From Candidatus Omnitrophota bacterium (GTDB lineage Bacteria > Omnitrophota > Gorgyraeia > Zapsychrales > Fredricksoniimonadaceae), in assembly GCA_016789035.1 (NCBI GenBank), contig JAEUSC010000321.1, positions 1-5,787 of the forward strand: a DNA stretch of 5,787 bases, read 5' to 3'. Shown here one piece after another: positions 1 through 5,787 of this stretch (its first letter is position 1; every line of letters begins with the position of its first letter). The translations under genes were made by a program, and so were the position numbers. The notes under the pieces were generated by a model that saw only the letters and a program-made list of their open reading frames with translations, had not been told where the DNA came from and made no database searches.

Positions 1-310
1 CATCGATGTGTTTGGCTTCCAGCTGACTCTGTTTTAACAAATCATCAATGGCCCGGGTCCCCAACCGGACCGCCTGATCTTCAAAACGTGCAATCGCCAG
101 GTCCTGGGTTTCTTCAAACAAACTTTCCGGTTCGGCGTCCAGAGCCACATAGCGCGTCTTAATGGATGGCTCGGAAAGAAACCGGCGATAGAGTTTCTTT
201 TCTCTGGCCGTGCGGGTTTCCGCATTCAGGATCCGCTGCAGAACTTCTGTCTGCGTCAGACGCAGCGAAGGATTGGCGGTTGCGATATCAACAATTTTAA
301 CGGGATTCAT
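1..310 (-). CDS. Type III polyketide synthase (chalcone/stilbene synthase-like), N-terminal part, cut by the window edge
   Basis: The 103 visible residues read like the N-terminus of bacterial type III polyketide synthases. They start with a short strand and an ATANP turn (residues 4-14), followed by LTQTEVLQRIL (18-28), then a YRRFL...IKTRYV stretch (41-54) equivalent to the conserved I-x-x-RY segment. A helix RFEDQAVRLGTRAIDDLL (75-92) leads to the KHID edge (100-103). Family members are about 350-400 residues and use Cys-His-Asn to condense malonyl-CoA onto acyl starters. All three catalytic residues lie beyond the left edge, so activity cannot be judged. The ATG start is well placed: AAAGGAG sits 5 bases upstream, and the start overlaps the stop of the oxidoreductase gene as ATGA, implying translational coupling. 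Bacterial relatives often make alkylresorcinols or alkylpyrones from fatty acyl starters; that product class is inferred here. A KAS III-like thiolase-fold enzyme is the main alternative. Confidence 0.75.
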   Translation of the reverse strand, partial: MNPVKIVDIATANPSLRLTQTEVLQRILNAETRTAREKKLYRRFLSEPSIKTRYVALDAEPESLFEETQDLAIARFEDQAVRLGTRAIDDLLKQSQLEAKHID

Positions 311-1455
311 ACACACTCCTTTAATTCCGTCGGCTTGTGAAAAAGATTGAACAATGCCTTTATAAAAACCTCATTGGTCTTTAAAAGTTTAATGGTAGTT
401 TCGGCCAAAGGCCGATGGTGTCCCAGTGCCCCCGCCCAGTGGGAAACAACGCAGGGCGCCAGAAATCGCTGCATCCACATCCCGCGGTACTGGCGCGCGA
501 GACGCCGGGCATCAACCGCCTGCGGACGATGCTGACCTAAAAGCTCACCCAGCATGGATCCGCTACTCAAAGCCATGGAAATCCCTCCGCCGGCCACAGG
601 ATGAATCAATCCGACAGCATCACCGGCACAATAAAACGTTCCGTCAAAGAAACAGCGCGGCGTGTTCAAATCCAGATACGTCGTCTTCCACGGTGTCAGA
701 CGCCGGGCGCCCTCCATCTGTCGTCGCATGCCGGGATTTGAATTCAAAAAAACATCCCATATCTTTTCATGACTGCCTTCACACTGGCAAAACAGTTCTT
801 CCTTGATGACATAACACACATTCACTGTGTCCTTCTCAAAACGGTTAATGCCCGCATGACCTTGAGAAATAAAATGCATAATCACATCAGACTGCATGTC
901 GCGGCACTGATCAAACAGCGCCGCCACACCGAACAAACGTCCGGAAGAATGAGCACTCCGGTGCCCAGCTCCGGTGGCCCGAATCAGATGCCGTGCCTCG
1001 ATTTCCCAATCCATGCCCGTGCGCATATTTTTTAAAGCTATGTGGTGACTGCCTTCCCTCGCAACGGTCTTTCGGATCACGGTCATATCATGAAACGCAA
1101 TTCCCTGACGGCGTGCCTGTTTGAGCAGTAACGCATCGAACATCTTCCGGCTAAATCCGAGAGCATATTCTCCTTTGGTTGATCCCATGGGAATGCGGAC
1201 GCTATTTCCATCGGGCGTGCTTAAATGGATATGCGTCACCTCACGCGCGCCTTGATTTAACAGCTCGTCCAGAACCCCGTAGCGGGAAAGAAGCGGCTTA
1301 TTCTCAGGGCCGATAAAACCTCCGCAGACTTTGTCCCGCGGAAAATCCGCCTTATCGATCAAAAGGACGCTCCATCCGTGGCGAGTCAGCTCCAATCCCG
1401 CCGCAATTCCGGCCGGGCCAGCACCCACAATTAAACAATCGACAGATTCGCTCAT
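307..1455 (-). CDS. FAD-dependent oxidoreductase, geranylgeranyl reductase-like / type III PKS-associated flavoprotein
   Basis: A 382-residue flavoprotein, full length for the family. The N-terminal Rossmann fold shows IVGAGPAGIAAGLEL (GxGxxG at 11-16) with acidic D34 at the end of the second strand to bind the FAD ribose. K42-x-C44-G45-G46, followed by the GPE...LL stretch, is the signature of geranylgeranyl reductase-like enzymes and of flavoproteins that accompany type III polyketide synthases. The C-terminal FAD motif is CAGDAVGLIHPVAGGGIS (276-293). Where relatives usually have GADGxxS this protein has GAGHRS (162-167). No signal peptide or clear membrane span is visible, so it is probably cytoplasmic or membrane-peripheral. 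Its start overlaps the YceI gene stop (ATGA) and its own stop overlaps the polyketide synthase start (ATGA). Context favours tailoring (hydroxylation or reduction) of the polyketide lipid, by analogy to the Streptomyces SrsC flavoprotein. Isoprenoid double-bond reduction is the alternative. The family call is firm; the substrate is inferred. Confidence 0.85.
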   Translation of the reverse strand: MSESVDCLIVGAGPAGIAAGLELTRHGWSVLLIDKADFPRDKVCGGFIGPENKPLLSRYGVLDELLNQGAREVTHIHLSTPDGNSVRIPMGSTKGEYALGFSRKMFDALLLKQARRQGIAFHDMTVIRKTVAREGSHHIALKNMRTGMDWEIEARHLIRATGAGHRSAHSSGRLFGVAALFDQCRDMQSDVIMHFISQGHAGINRFEKDTVNVCYVIKEELFCQCEGSHEKIWDVFLNSNPGMRRQMEGARRLTPWKTTYLDLNTPRCFFDGTFYCAGDAVGLIHPVAGGGISMALSSGSMLGELLGQHRPQAVDARRLARQYRGMWMQRFLAPCVVSHWAGALGHHRPLAETTIKLLKTNEVFIKALFNLFHKPTELKECV

Positions 1456-2027
1456 GGAACAACCTGTCCGTTTGCAAGCTTTACAAATACGACATCGAAC
1501 TGCACATTCACCCGGTCGCTGACGCGGATAACACCGAGCACCGAGGGCGGATGCAGCTCATACGCGGCCAGGCTGACAGGAAAAGAACCGGACAATTGAA
1601 TCACCTTACTATCCTGTTTGCGATCAACAACAAAACTCATTTTGTGCGACTTTTCTCCAAGTACAAGTTCGCCATTGAGTTGCCCCTTCTGATTCAAATC
1701 CGCCTGAACAACGGACTCTACATTAAAGACGATTTGTGGATATTCCGTCATGCGCAGCATTTTCTTCATGTTCTGGTCGCGTTTGATATTTTCAGTATCC
1801 AACTGATCGGTAGGTACTTCAATTCGCCCCTGCAGATTTCCGCCATCCTCATTGAGATAACCGTCCATCTTCTTGGCCGTGCCATGAACCGGATGGAGCG
1901 TGGAACGCACCGAGAAAGTAATGTGACTCGATTGACTGTCCATAGTCCAGCGTTGCGCTGCGTATCCAGGCATAGCTTGAAGCAACACACAAACACATCC
2001 AGCCGTTAGGCTGACTTTAAATTTCAT
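1452..2027 (-). CDS. YceI-like periplasmic lipid-binding protein with signal peptide
   Basis: A 191-residue protein. I choose the ATG at 2027 because AAAGGAG stands 5 bases upstream and translation then begins with a typical signal peptide: MKFK, a hydrophobic core (residues 5-19) and cleavage near GYA-A (after residue 23 or 24). An in-frame start 23 codons earlier would bury this signal and has no such site. The mature part follows the YceI pattern: WTMDSQSSHITFSV after the cleavage site, a DTENIKRDQNMKKML block with the conserved RD, then EYPQIVFNVESV, a GELVLGEKSHKMSF strand pair, and a final strand ending in VNVQFDVVFVKL. Structures of family members show a lipocalin-like barrel holding a polyisoprenoid chain. 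It probably acts in the periplasm as a binder or carrier of a hydrophobic molecule. As first gene of a coupled set with a flavoenzyme and a type III polyketide synthase, its ligand may be their product (inference). No unusual residues stand out. Confidence 0.88.
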   Translation of the reverse strand: MKFKVSLTAGCVCVLLQAMPGYAAQRWTMDSQSSHITFSVRSTLHPVHGTAKKMDGYLNEDGGNLQGRIEVPTDQLDTENIKRDQNMKKMLRMTEYPQIVFNVESVVQADLNQKGQLNGELVLGEKSHKMSFVVDRKQDSKVIQLSGSFPVSLAAYELHPPSVLGVIRVSDRVNVQFDVVFVKLANGQVVP

Positions 2028-2084
2028 AACCGCTCCTTTGTTAGTTATATTTTGAAACAACCCAAGACAATTATCGATATTAAA

Positions 2085-2144
2085 ATGCGTAAACAAACCC
2101 GTAGGATGCGCAAAAATTGACAGTCAAATTAGAAGAATGCGCAA
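2085..2144. repeat. Three helically phased direct repeats ATGCGYAA (candidate operator)
   Basis: On the plus strand ATGCGTAA lies at 2085-2092, ATGCGCAA at 2106-2113 and ATGCGCAA again at 2137-2144. Start-to-start distances are 21 and 31 bases, close to two and three turns of B-DNA, so all three copies would face the same side of the helix. Two copies contain the self-complementary core TGCGCA. The array sits 58 to 117 bases upstream of the YceI-like start, a normal place for activator or repressor sites. The bound protein is unknown; the neighbouring response regulator is the obvious candidate. Confidence 0.45.
2117..2127. promoter_or_regulatory. Perfect palindrome TTGACAGTCAA between two of the direct repeats
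   Basis: Five-base arms TTGAC and GTCAA flank a single central base. The element lies between the second and third ATGCGCAA copies and about 90 bases upstream of the YceI-like start. On the minus strand it reads TTGACT, which resembles a -35 box, but the sequence 17-18 bases further on (CTACGG/TACGGG) is a poor -10. It could be part of a protein-binding site. An 11-base palindrome can also arise by chance in AT-rich DNA. Confidence 0.3.
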
Positions 2145-2189
2145 TTTCTTGCAGGATCAAAAAACGGATGGCAGACGGAAATCTATCGC

Positions 2190-2205
2190 TGGTGATCTGT
2201 CACCA
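2190..2205. promoter_or_regulatory. 16-base dyad TGGTGA-N4-TCACCA
   Basis: Six-base perfect arms surround a four-base centre (TCTG on the plus strand). As RNA it would form a short hairpin just after the response regulator stop codon, but no T run follows on either strand, so a classic terminator is unlikely. Its size and symmetry fit the site of a dimeric helix-turn-helix protein; NtrC-class Fis-type domains bind dyads of similar length. The element lies about 30 bases downstream of the regulator gene and 163 bases upstream of the YceI-like start, an enhancer-like distance. Function unproven. Confidence 0.3.
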
Positions 2206-2236
2206 ACCAAGAGGAAGGAAATGTAAAACAATGTTA

Positions 2237-2788
2237 TTAAATATTGTATTTCTTGATTTTATACCAAAGCGTACGATCTGAAATATTAAGCAATTTAGCG
2301 GCCTTAGATTTGACATTATTCGTGCGCTCCAGCGCACGGATGATGAGTTCTTTCTCTGTATCAGAAATGCCCTCGGTCATGGTAGGAAGAACCTTTTTTT
2401 GCCGAGCCGCCTTCTGCTGCAAAGCTTCTGTGAGGACTTTATCGAGTTCATCGACGGTAAACGGTTTCTGTACATAGTCAAAAGCCCCGTGTTTTAATGA
2501 CTTAACCGCACTGTGGACGTCGGCAAAGGCGGTCATGACAATAACGGCCACATCAATATTAAGCCGCTCCACTTCATAAACAAGCTCCACTCCCGTCATG
2601 TTCTGCATATGAATGTCGGTCAGTAAGATATCAAAAGGTTGATCACACAATCTCCTGATGGCTTCTTCACCCGACTGTGCTGTAACAACTTCATACCCCT
2701 TATTTTTTAAACCCAGACGCAAAGCCCGCAGCAGACGTTCTTCATCATCCACCACTAATATCTTCGTCATCGAGAGATCTTTGTTCAT
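2237..2788 (-). CDS. Response regulator, receiver plus Fis-type HTH (NtrC-like without the AAA+ domain)
   Basis: A 183-residue response regulator. The receiver spans about residues 8-125 and has every catalytic residue: the acidic pair D14-D15, phospho-acceptor D58 (LLTDIHM), T86 (VMTAF) and K108 (QKPF). A charged linker (126-140) leads straight to a Fis-type DNA-binding domain (142-183) ending in SKAAKLLNISDRTLWYKIKKY, the helix-turn-helix of NtrC-family proteins. The roughly 240-residue sigma-54-activating AAA+ module is absent. The protein should therefore act as a phosphorylation-controlled DNA-binding factor rather than as a sigma-54 ATPase, similar in layout to RegA/PrrA regulators. The ATG at 2788 is preferred: ACGGAG lies 5 bases upstream and the start overlaps the kinase stop (ATGA). 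A second ATG at 2770 (MTKILVVDD) is possible but lacks a good ribosome site. The partner is the histidine kinase directly upstream. The target may be the adjacent yceI-like operon (inference). Confidence 0.92.
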   Translation of the reverse strand: MNKDLSMTKILVVDDEERLLRALRLGLKNKGYEVVTAQSGEEAIRRLCDQPFDILLTDIHMQNMTGVELVYEVERLNIDVAVIVMTAFADVHSAVKSLKHGAFDYVQKPFTVDELDKVLTEALQQKAARQKKVLPTMTEGISDTEKELIIRALERTNNVKSKAAKLLNISDRTLWYKIKKYNI

Positions 2789-4095
2789 GCCGTCTCCGTT
2801 AAGGGGAGAAAAACCTCAAGCCTGGCGCCGGAGGAAAAATGAGGATCGATGGTTAACCTTCCGCGGTGAGATTCCACAATATTCTTGGCCACAAAAAGCC
2901 CGAGGCCCGTTCCGGCATTCTTTGTTGAAAAAAAAGGTTCGAACGCATGTTCTCTGGCGTGGGGCGTAAAACCCGATCCGTTGTCGGCGACTGTCAGATG
3001 ATACCACCCGCCTTTCGATATCGAGACAATTTCGATCGTGCCTCCTGTGGCTGCGTCGATCGAGTTTAAAAGAATATTGATGAGCATCTGCTTGATCTGG
3101 TTTTTATCCCACAAAACTTCTTTAACATCCGCCTGATCACGGAAGGACATTTGAACCTTTTTCTTCTCGCACAGCGGAGCCATCAAACCCACAACATCTT
3201 TGATAATTTGGGTGGGATCGCAACTCACAAGCTCCTTCTGTGACCGGCTTAACACAAGAAGCTGCTCCAGCAATGAACCGATCCGCTTGGCCTCGGTAAC
3301 AATTCCGCCGATCAGCTCCCGCTCTTCGGATTCCTTTGAGAATTTTTCACAAATGGCTGAAGCGGATACACAGATAATTCCCAAAGGATTGCGGATTTCG
3401 TGGGCCAGACTTTGGGCCAGGAGTCCGATCGTCATCCCTTGCTCATGTTTGATCATGGACTCTGTACTTTTTTTGACCAGCTGAATAAACCAGCTTGTCA
3501 CAAAGGCCAGCAACAGCAGAAAGACAACCAATACAATAATAATCTGATAGAAAATCTGCTGGCGCGCCCGCTGCGCATAGGCTGAGGCGGCTTCAACTTG
3601 GTCGATGTAAAAGTCCTGCAAATCTCCCGCGGATTTTTTAAGCAGCTCAAGTTCCTTGAGAATATCCGACCGGGCCTCCACGGCAATGGGTCCGGACTTC
3701 AATTGCATAAGCTGCGTCTCACTGACAAATGACATAAACTGCTGCTGGATCGATATAAAATCTTTTCTTTCAACCATCATATGGGACTGTTCTTCAAAGC
3801 TTTCAGGACGAACGGACTCTTCACGAAGGTCTTCCAGGGCAGGGACAAGATTTTTTAAACCGGCAACCGTGATGTCACTCAAACGGCTTTGGTTTTCATC
3901 GGCGGAAATCAAACCGATCAAATTCTCGACGTCATCCAAGAAGCGGCCAAGGATTCTCATTTCCTTCCACTCCTGAGCCATTCTTTGATGCGCAACGTTC
4001 AGCGCATGGATCCTGTTAAACATGATTCCTGCGCACACAGCCACAAGCATCACTGACGCCGCAAAATACAATGCGATTTGACGAATGATTTTCAT
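2785..4095 (-). CDS. Membrane sensor histidine kinase, NtrB-like catalytic core, no HAMP
   Basis: A 436-residue kinase if started at the ATG at 4095. A TTG two codons earlier (4101) is also possible, and neither has a strong ribosome site. Transmembrane helix 1 (residues about 5-26) and helix 2 (about 182-206) enclose a 155-residue extracytoplasmic domain that is charged, rich in heptad-like helices and probably a helical bundle. It matches no sensor domain I can name. Only about 20 residues separate helix 2 from the HisKA domain, too short for a HAMP. The H box is SLAHEIRNPLG with H232. The ATPase domain shows the N box (N344 in INILLNSIDA), G1 (VADNGSGF, D371), the F box (FEPFFSTK) and G2 (GTGLGL, 395-400), so all motifs needed for activity are present. 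The H-box style is that of NtrB/AtoS-type kinases, matching the Fis-type regulator that follows with an ATGA overlap. The gene begins 62 bases after the glycosyltransferase stop and may be co-transcribed with it. The signal is unknown. Confidence 0.93.
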   Translation of the reverse strand: MKIIRQIALYFAASVMLVAVCAGIMFNRIHALNVAHQRMAQEWKEMRILGRFLDDVENLIGLISADENQSRLSDITVAGLKNLVPALEDLREESVRPESFEEQSHMMVERKDFISIQQQFMSFVSETQLMQLKSGPIAVEARSDILKELELLKKSAGDLQDFYIDQVEAASAYAQRARQQIFYQIIIVLVVFLLLLAFVTSWFIQLVKKSTESMIKHEQGMTIGLLAQSLAHEIRNPLGIICVSASAICEKFSKESEERELIGGIVTEAKRIGSLLEQLLVLSRSQKELVSCDPTQIIKDVVGLMAPLCEKKKVQMSFRDQADVKEVLWDKNQIKQMLINILLNSIDAATGGTIEIVSISKGGWYHLTVADNGSGFTPHAREHAFEPFFSTKNAGTGLGLFVAKNIVESHRGRLTIDPHFSSGARLEVFLPLTETA

Positions 4096-4157
4096 AGGCA
4101 ACTTTACCGCCGGATTATTCCGCCCGATCGAAGTCTCTTTAGCTTAAAGACGCTGAA
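4096..4157 (-). other. Short gap between glycosyltransferase and histidine kinase
   Basis: These 62 bases contain a small AT-rich inverted repeat, TCTTTA-GCT-TAAAGA (4136-4150), just after the glycosyltransferase stop. There is no T run behind it on the minus strand, so it is at best a weak terminator. Closer to the kinase, a GGCGG word occurs twice, and the nearer copy could serve as a poor ribosome site for the TTG or ATG start. I see no clear promoter. Co-transcription of the glycosyltransferase with the two-component genes is plausible but not shown. Confidence 0.3.
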
Positions 4158-5787
4158 TTAAGCCTCACTCAACTTCAGCTCAACAACATTCTCATCTGCG
4201 ACCACGGCAAGAACCTTAACGGTAAAAGCCTTCTCGGCAATCTGTTCTAATGCCTTTACATCTTTTTTGCTGCAAATGCCATGAATGACCGGATACTCCC
4301 TGAGCACCGCCAGAACATCTTTGGCGGATCGTACTTCTTTGACCGGATGCGGACTAAAAAACCGCCCCCCGCCATTCACATTCAAAAAAACAACTTCCCG
4401 GTCTGTAAAAAACCGGGTCGAACGCAAATATAGCTTGGAACACAAAACCGGCGTGTGGCTGTGATCGATACGCATCAGATCTTCGGCCGCTTCTTTGCCG
4501 CTTACATACCGTTCAAAAGCTGTGTGATTCAAAAACGCAAACGTCAGCAATACCGGAACCTGAAAAATCACAACCGCCAGTCGTGTCAGAACACCATCCG
4601 TTTTAACTAAGAGTGCACAAATGCCGATTGTAAGGGCCAGAAAAAAACAAAGCGCAGGCTTTAAAGACATTTGCGGTGGAATAAGGTGCGCATAAACCGT
4701 CATGGCCAGAACCGCCGCGATGATTCCTGCAACGGGGATGATCAGAGCAGAAATCAAAAACATCCAGCGCTGATTCCGTTTAAATACGGTCTGAAATACA
4801 TACTCAGAACACAGCAGCGCCAAGGCGGGAAACAAAGGAAAGATATAACTCACCAATTTAGAATGTGCGGACTGAAAGACACAAAACACAACAACCATCC
4901 AAACCATCAAAAAAAGATAGAAAGGCTGAATGTTCTGTCGGATCTTTTGAAACGCAGTTAAAATGCCCATAACTGCAAACAATCCCCACGGCGCCGAAAG
5001 CCCAACGATACTCAGAGGGTAAAAAAACCACCTGTCATTCCCTTTATGTTCGGCCTCCAAAAGACGCCGCAGATGATCGTTATAAAAAAATTCCTGAATA
5101 AACGATGAGCCGAATTTCTCAATAATGTAGACATACCACGGCAACGCCACAGCCAGAAAAACAAAGAAGCCAAGACCGAATCCGGGACTGACCAGAAACC
5201 TTAATTCCTTCCGGAGCATTAAAAAAAGGACCGCAACCTCCAGAGGAATAAGAACACCCAAAAGACCTTTGGTTAACACCCCCAAAGCGGCAAATAACCA
5301 AAACAAAACCAGCCCGATGGTTTTTCGAGACGGCTGCAGATAGCCCCAATAAAAGCTGACCAAGGATAACTCAATCCATACCGTAAAAAACATGTCCGTA
5401 AAAACCGTCCGGCCCAATCCCACCCATAAAAGCGACGACATTAAAATGAGGGCCGCATAAAGACCTTTCTTTTCTTCCTGAAAAGCCTTCTTCCCCAAAA
5501 AATAAACAGCCAAAACTCCCACGAGCGCAAAGAGGGAAGGAAACAAACGTGCACTAAAGCTGTTGACGCCAAATGTAGAAAAAGCAATCATAAACAGCCA
5601 ATAACTGAAAATGGGTTTTTCAAAGTTTGGCCCATTAAACAAATACGGGACAAGCCAATCGTGGCGCTGGAGCATTTCTTTGGCTGTTTGCGCATAAAAA
5701 ACCTCATCGGGATGGCTCAATCCAACGATTCCGTTACCCGCAAAGAAAAAAACAAAAGACAATACGACAATGCAAAGGATATTTCTT
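4158..5787 (-). CDS. ArnT/PMT-like membrane glycosyltransferase, 5' end outside the window
   Basis: The frame is open to the right edge. A TTG at 5762 could be taken as a start, but eight further codons before it (RNILCIVV) continue a hydrophobic helix, so I read the gene as missing only its first few codons; 542 residues are visible. Family marks: transmembrane helix 1, then SHPDE (24-28) with the acidic pair of GT-C enzymes in the first periplasmic loop, a DWLVPYLF stretch, and FEKP (55-58), all typical of ArnT and related dolichyl-phosphate-mannose-type transferases. About ten more hydrophobic spans follow, then a soluble C-terminal region of roughly 110 residues. These enzymes move a sugar from a polyprenyl-phosphate donor to a lipid or protein on the outer face of the inner membrane. 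Donor and acceptor cannot be read from the sequence, so an arnT symbol is not justified. No fault or frameshift is seen. Confidence 0.88.
   Translation of the reverse strand, partial: RNILCIVVLSFVFFFAGNGIVGLSHPDEVFYAQTAKEMLQRHDWLVPYLFNGPNFEKPIFSYWLFMIAFSTFGVNSFSARLFPSLFALVGVLAVYFLGKKAFQEEKKGLYAALILMSSLLWVGLGRTVFTDMFFTVWIELSLVSFYWGYLQPSRKTIGLVLFWLFAALGVLTKGLLGVLIPLEVAVLFLMLRKELRFLVSPGFGLGFFVFLAVALPWYVYIIEKFGSSFIQEFFYNDHLRRLLEAEHKGNDRWFFYPLSIVGLSAPWGLFAVMGILTAFQKIRQNIQPFYLFLMVWMVVVFCVFQSAHSKLVSYIFPLFPALALLCSEYVFQTVFKRNQRWMFLISALIIPVAGIIAAVLAMTVYAHLIPPQMSLKPALCFFLALTIGICALLVKTDGVLTRLAVVIFQVPVLLTFAFLNHTAFERYVSGKEAAEDLMRIDHSHTPVLCSKLYLRSTRFFTDREVVFLNVNGGGRFFSPHPVKEVRSAKDVLAVLREYPVIHGICSKKDVKALEQIAEKAFTVKVLAVVADENVVELKLSEA

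Larger units (their letters stand above)
2028..2236 (-). promoter_or_regulatory. Intergenic regulatory region upstream of the yceI-like operon
   Basis: The only sizeable non-coding gap in the window lies between the response regulator stop and the YceI-like start. It should contain the promoter of the three-gene operon to its left and the 3' end of the two-component transcript. It holds three short direct repeats, one palindrome and one dyad (listed separately) and a strong ribosome binding site, AAAGGAG, at 2033-2039. I see no convincing sigma-70 pair, no sigma-54 -24/-12 element and no hairpin followed by a T run in either direction, so promoter and terminator positions are undetermined. 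Read-through from the regulator gene into the operon is possible. Confidence 0.5.

Noticed and set aside
34..225. A 63-residue minus-strand open frame
   Set aside because: It lies in another frame of the type III polyketide synthase gene, is rich in Arg, Pro and Trp with no family pattern, and has no ribosome site. The synthase frame through the same bases is clearly coding.
426..1035. Two plus-strand open frames of 126 and 88 residues
   Set aside because: Both lie antisense inside the well-supported oxidoreductase gene, show no recognisable domain and overlap each other; they are frame shadows.
1551..2009. A 152-residue plus-strand open frame
   Set aside because: It is antisense to the YceI-like gene, whose motifs, signal peptide and ribosome site are convincing. 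The plus-strand product has no family features.
2044..2070. Possible sigma-70 promoter TTGTCT-N15-TATAAC on the minus strand
   Set aside because: The spacer is short, the -35 match is weak, and the implied transcript would begin at the ribosome binding site of the YceI-like gene. The match is probably chance in AT-rich DNA.
2028..2096. N-terminal extension of the YceI-like protein from an upstream in-frame start
   Set aside because: It would place 23 residues ahead of a textbook signal peptide. The ATG at 2027 has AAAGGAG 5 bases upstream, so the extension is most likely untranslated leader.
2190..2205. Rho-independent terminator of the two-component genes
   Set aside because: A 6-bp hairpin exists, but it is followed on the minus strand by GCGATAG rather than a T run, so it does not meet the usual terminator pattern.
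2244..3976. Several plus-strand open frames of 61-106 residues across the two-component genes
   Set aside because: All are antisense shadows of the kinase and regulator genes, whose catalytic motifs are complete and in frame.
1..5787. CRISPR arrays, tRNA or rRNA genes, insertion sequences, phage or toxin-antitoxin genes
   Set aside because: No regular repeat-spacer series, cloverleaf, transposase, integrase or terminal inverted repeats were seen on either strand. The window is almost fully occupied by five ordinary-looking genes.

Overview
The window carries five protein genes, all on the minus strand, so transcription runs from the right edge to the left edge. The base composition is balanced, and there is an exported YceI-type protein, an ArnT-like membrane glycosyltransferase and an NtrB/NtrC-flavoured two-component pair. 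This fits a Gram-negative (diderm) bacterium, for example a deltaproteobacterium-like or candidate-phylum lineage. Nothing here fixes the taxon, and I do not name one.

Right part (4158-5787): a large polytopic membrane glycosyltransferase of the ArnT/PMT-like family. Its first few codons lie outside the window. After a 62-base gap comes a sensor histidine kinase (2785-4095) with a large extracytoplasmic sensor domain. Its stop overlaps the start of its response regulator (2237-2788) as ATGA. The regulator is a receiver plus a Fis-type helix-turn-helix, without the sigma-54 AAA+ domain that NtrC-class regulators normally have between them.

Centre (2028-2236): the only real intergenic region, 209 bases. 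It holds three copies of an 8-base word (ATGCGYAA) spaced 21 and 31 bases apart, close to 2 and 3 turns of the helix. It also holds a perfect 11-base palindrome between two of the copies and a 16-base dyad further upstream. This looks like an operator/promoter region for the genes to its left.

Left part (1-2027): three tightly coupled genes. They are a secreted YceI-like lipid-binding protein, a FAD-dependent oxidoreductase of the geranylgeranyl-reductase/type III PKS-tailoring type, and the N-terminal third of a type III polyketide synthase (chalcone/stilbene synthase-like) that runs off the left edge. Both junctions are 4-base ATGA overlaps. The arrangement suggests a small pathway making a long-chain polyketide lipid (alkylresorcinol, alkylpyrone or quinone-like). 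A flavoenzyme would modify the lipid and a periplasmic lipocalin-like barrel would bind or carry it. The adjacent two-component system is a plausible regulator. The gene families are well supported; the product, the carrier role and the regulatory link are inference.
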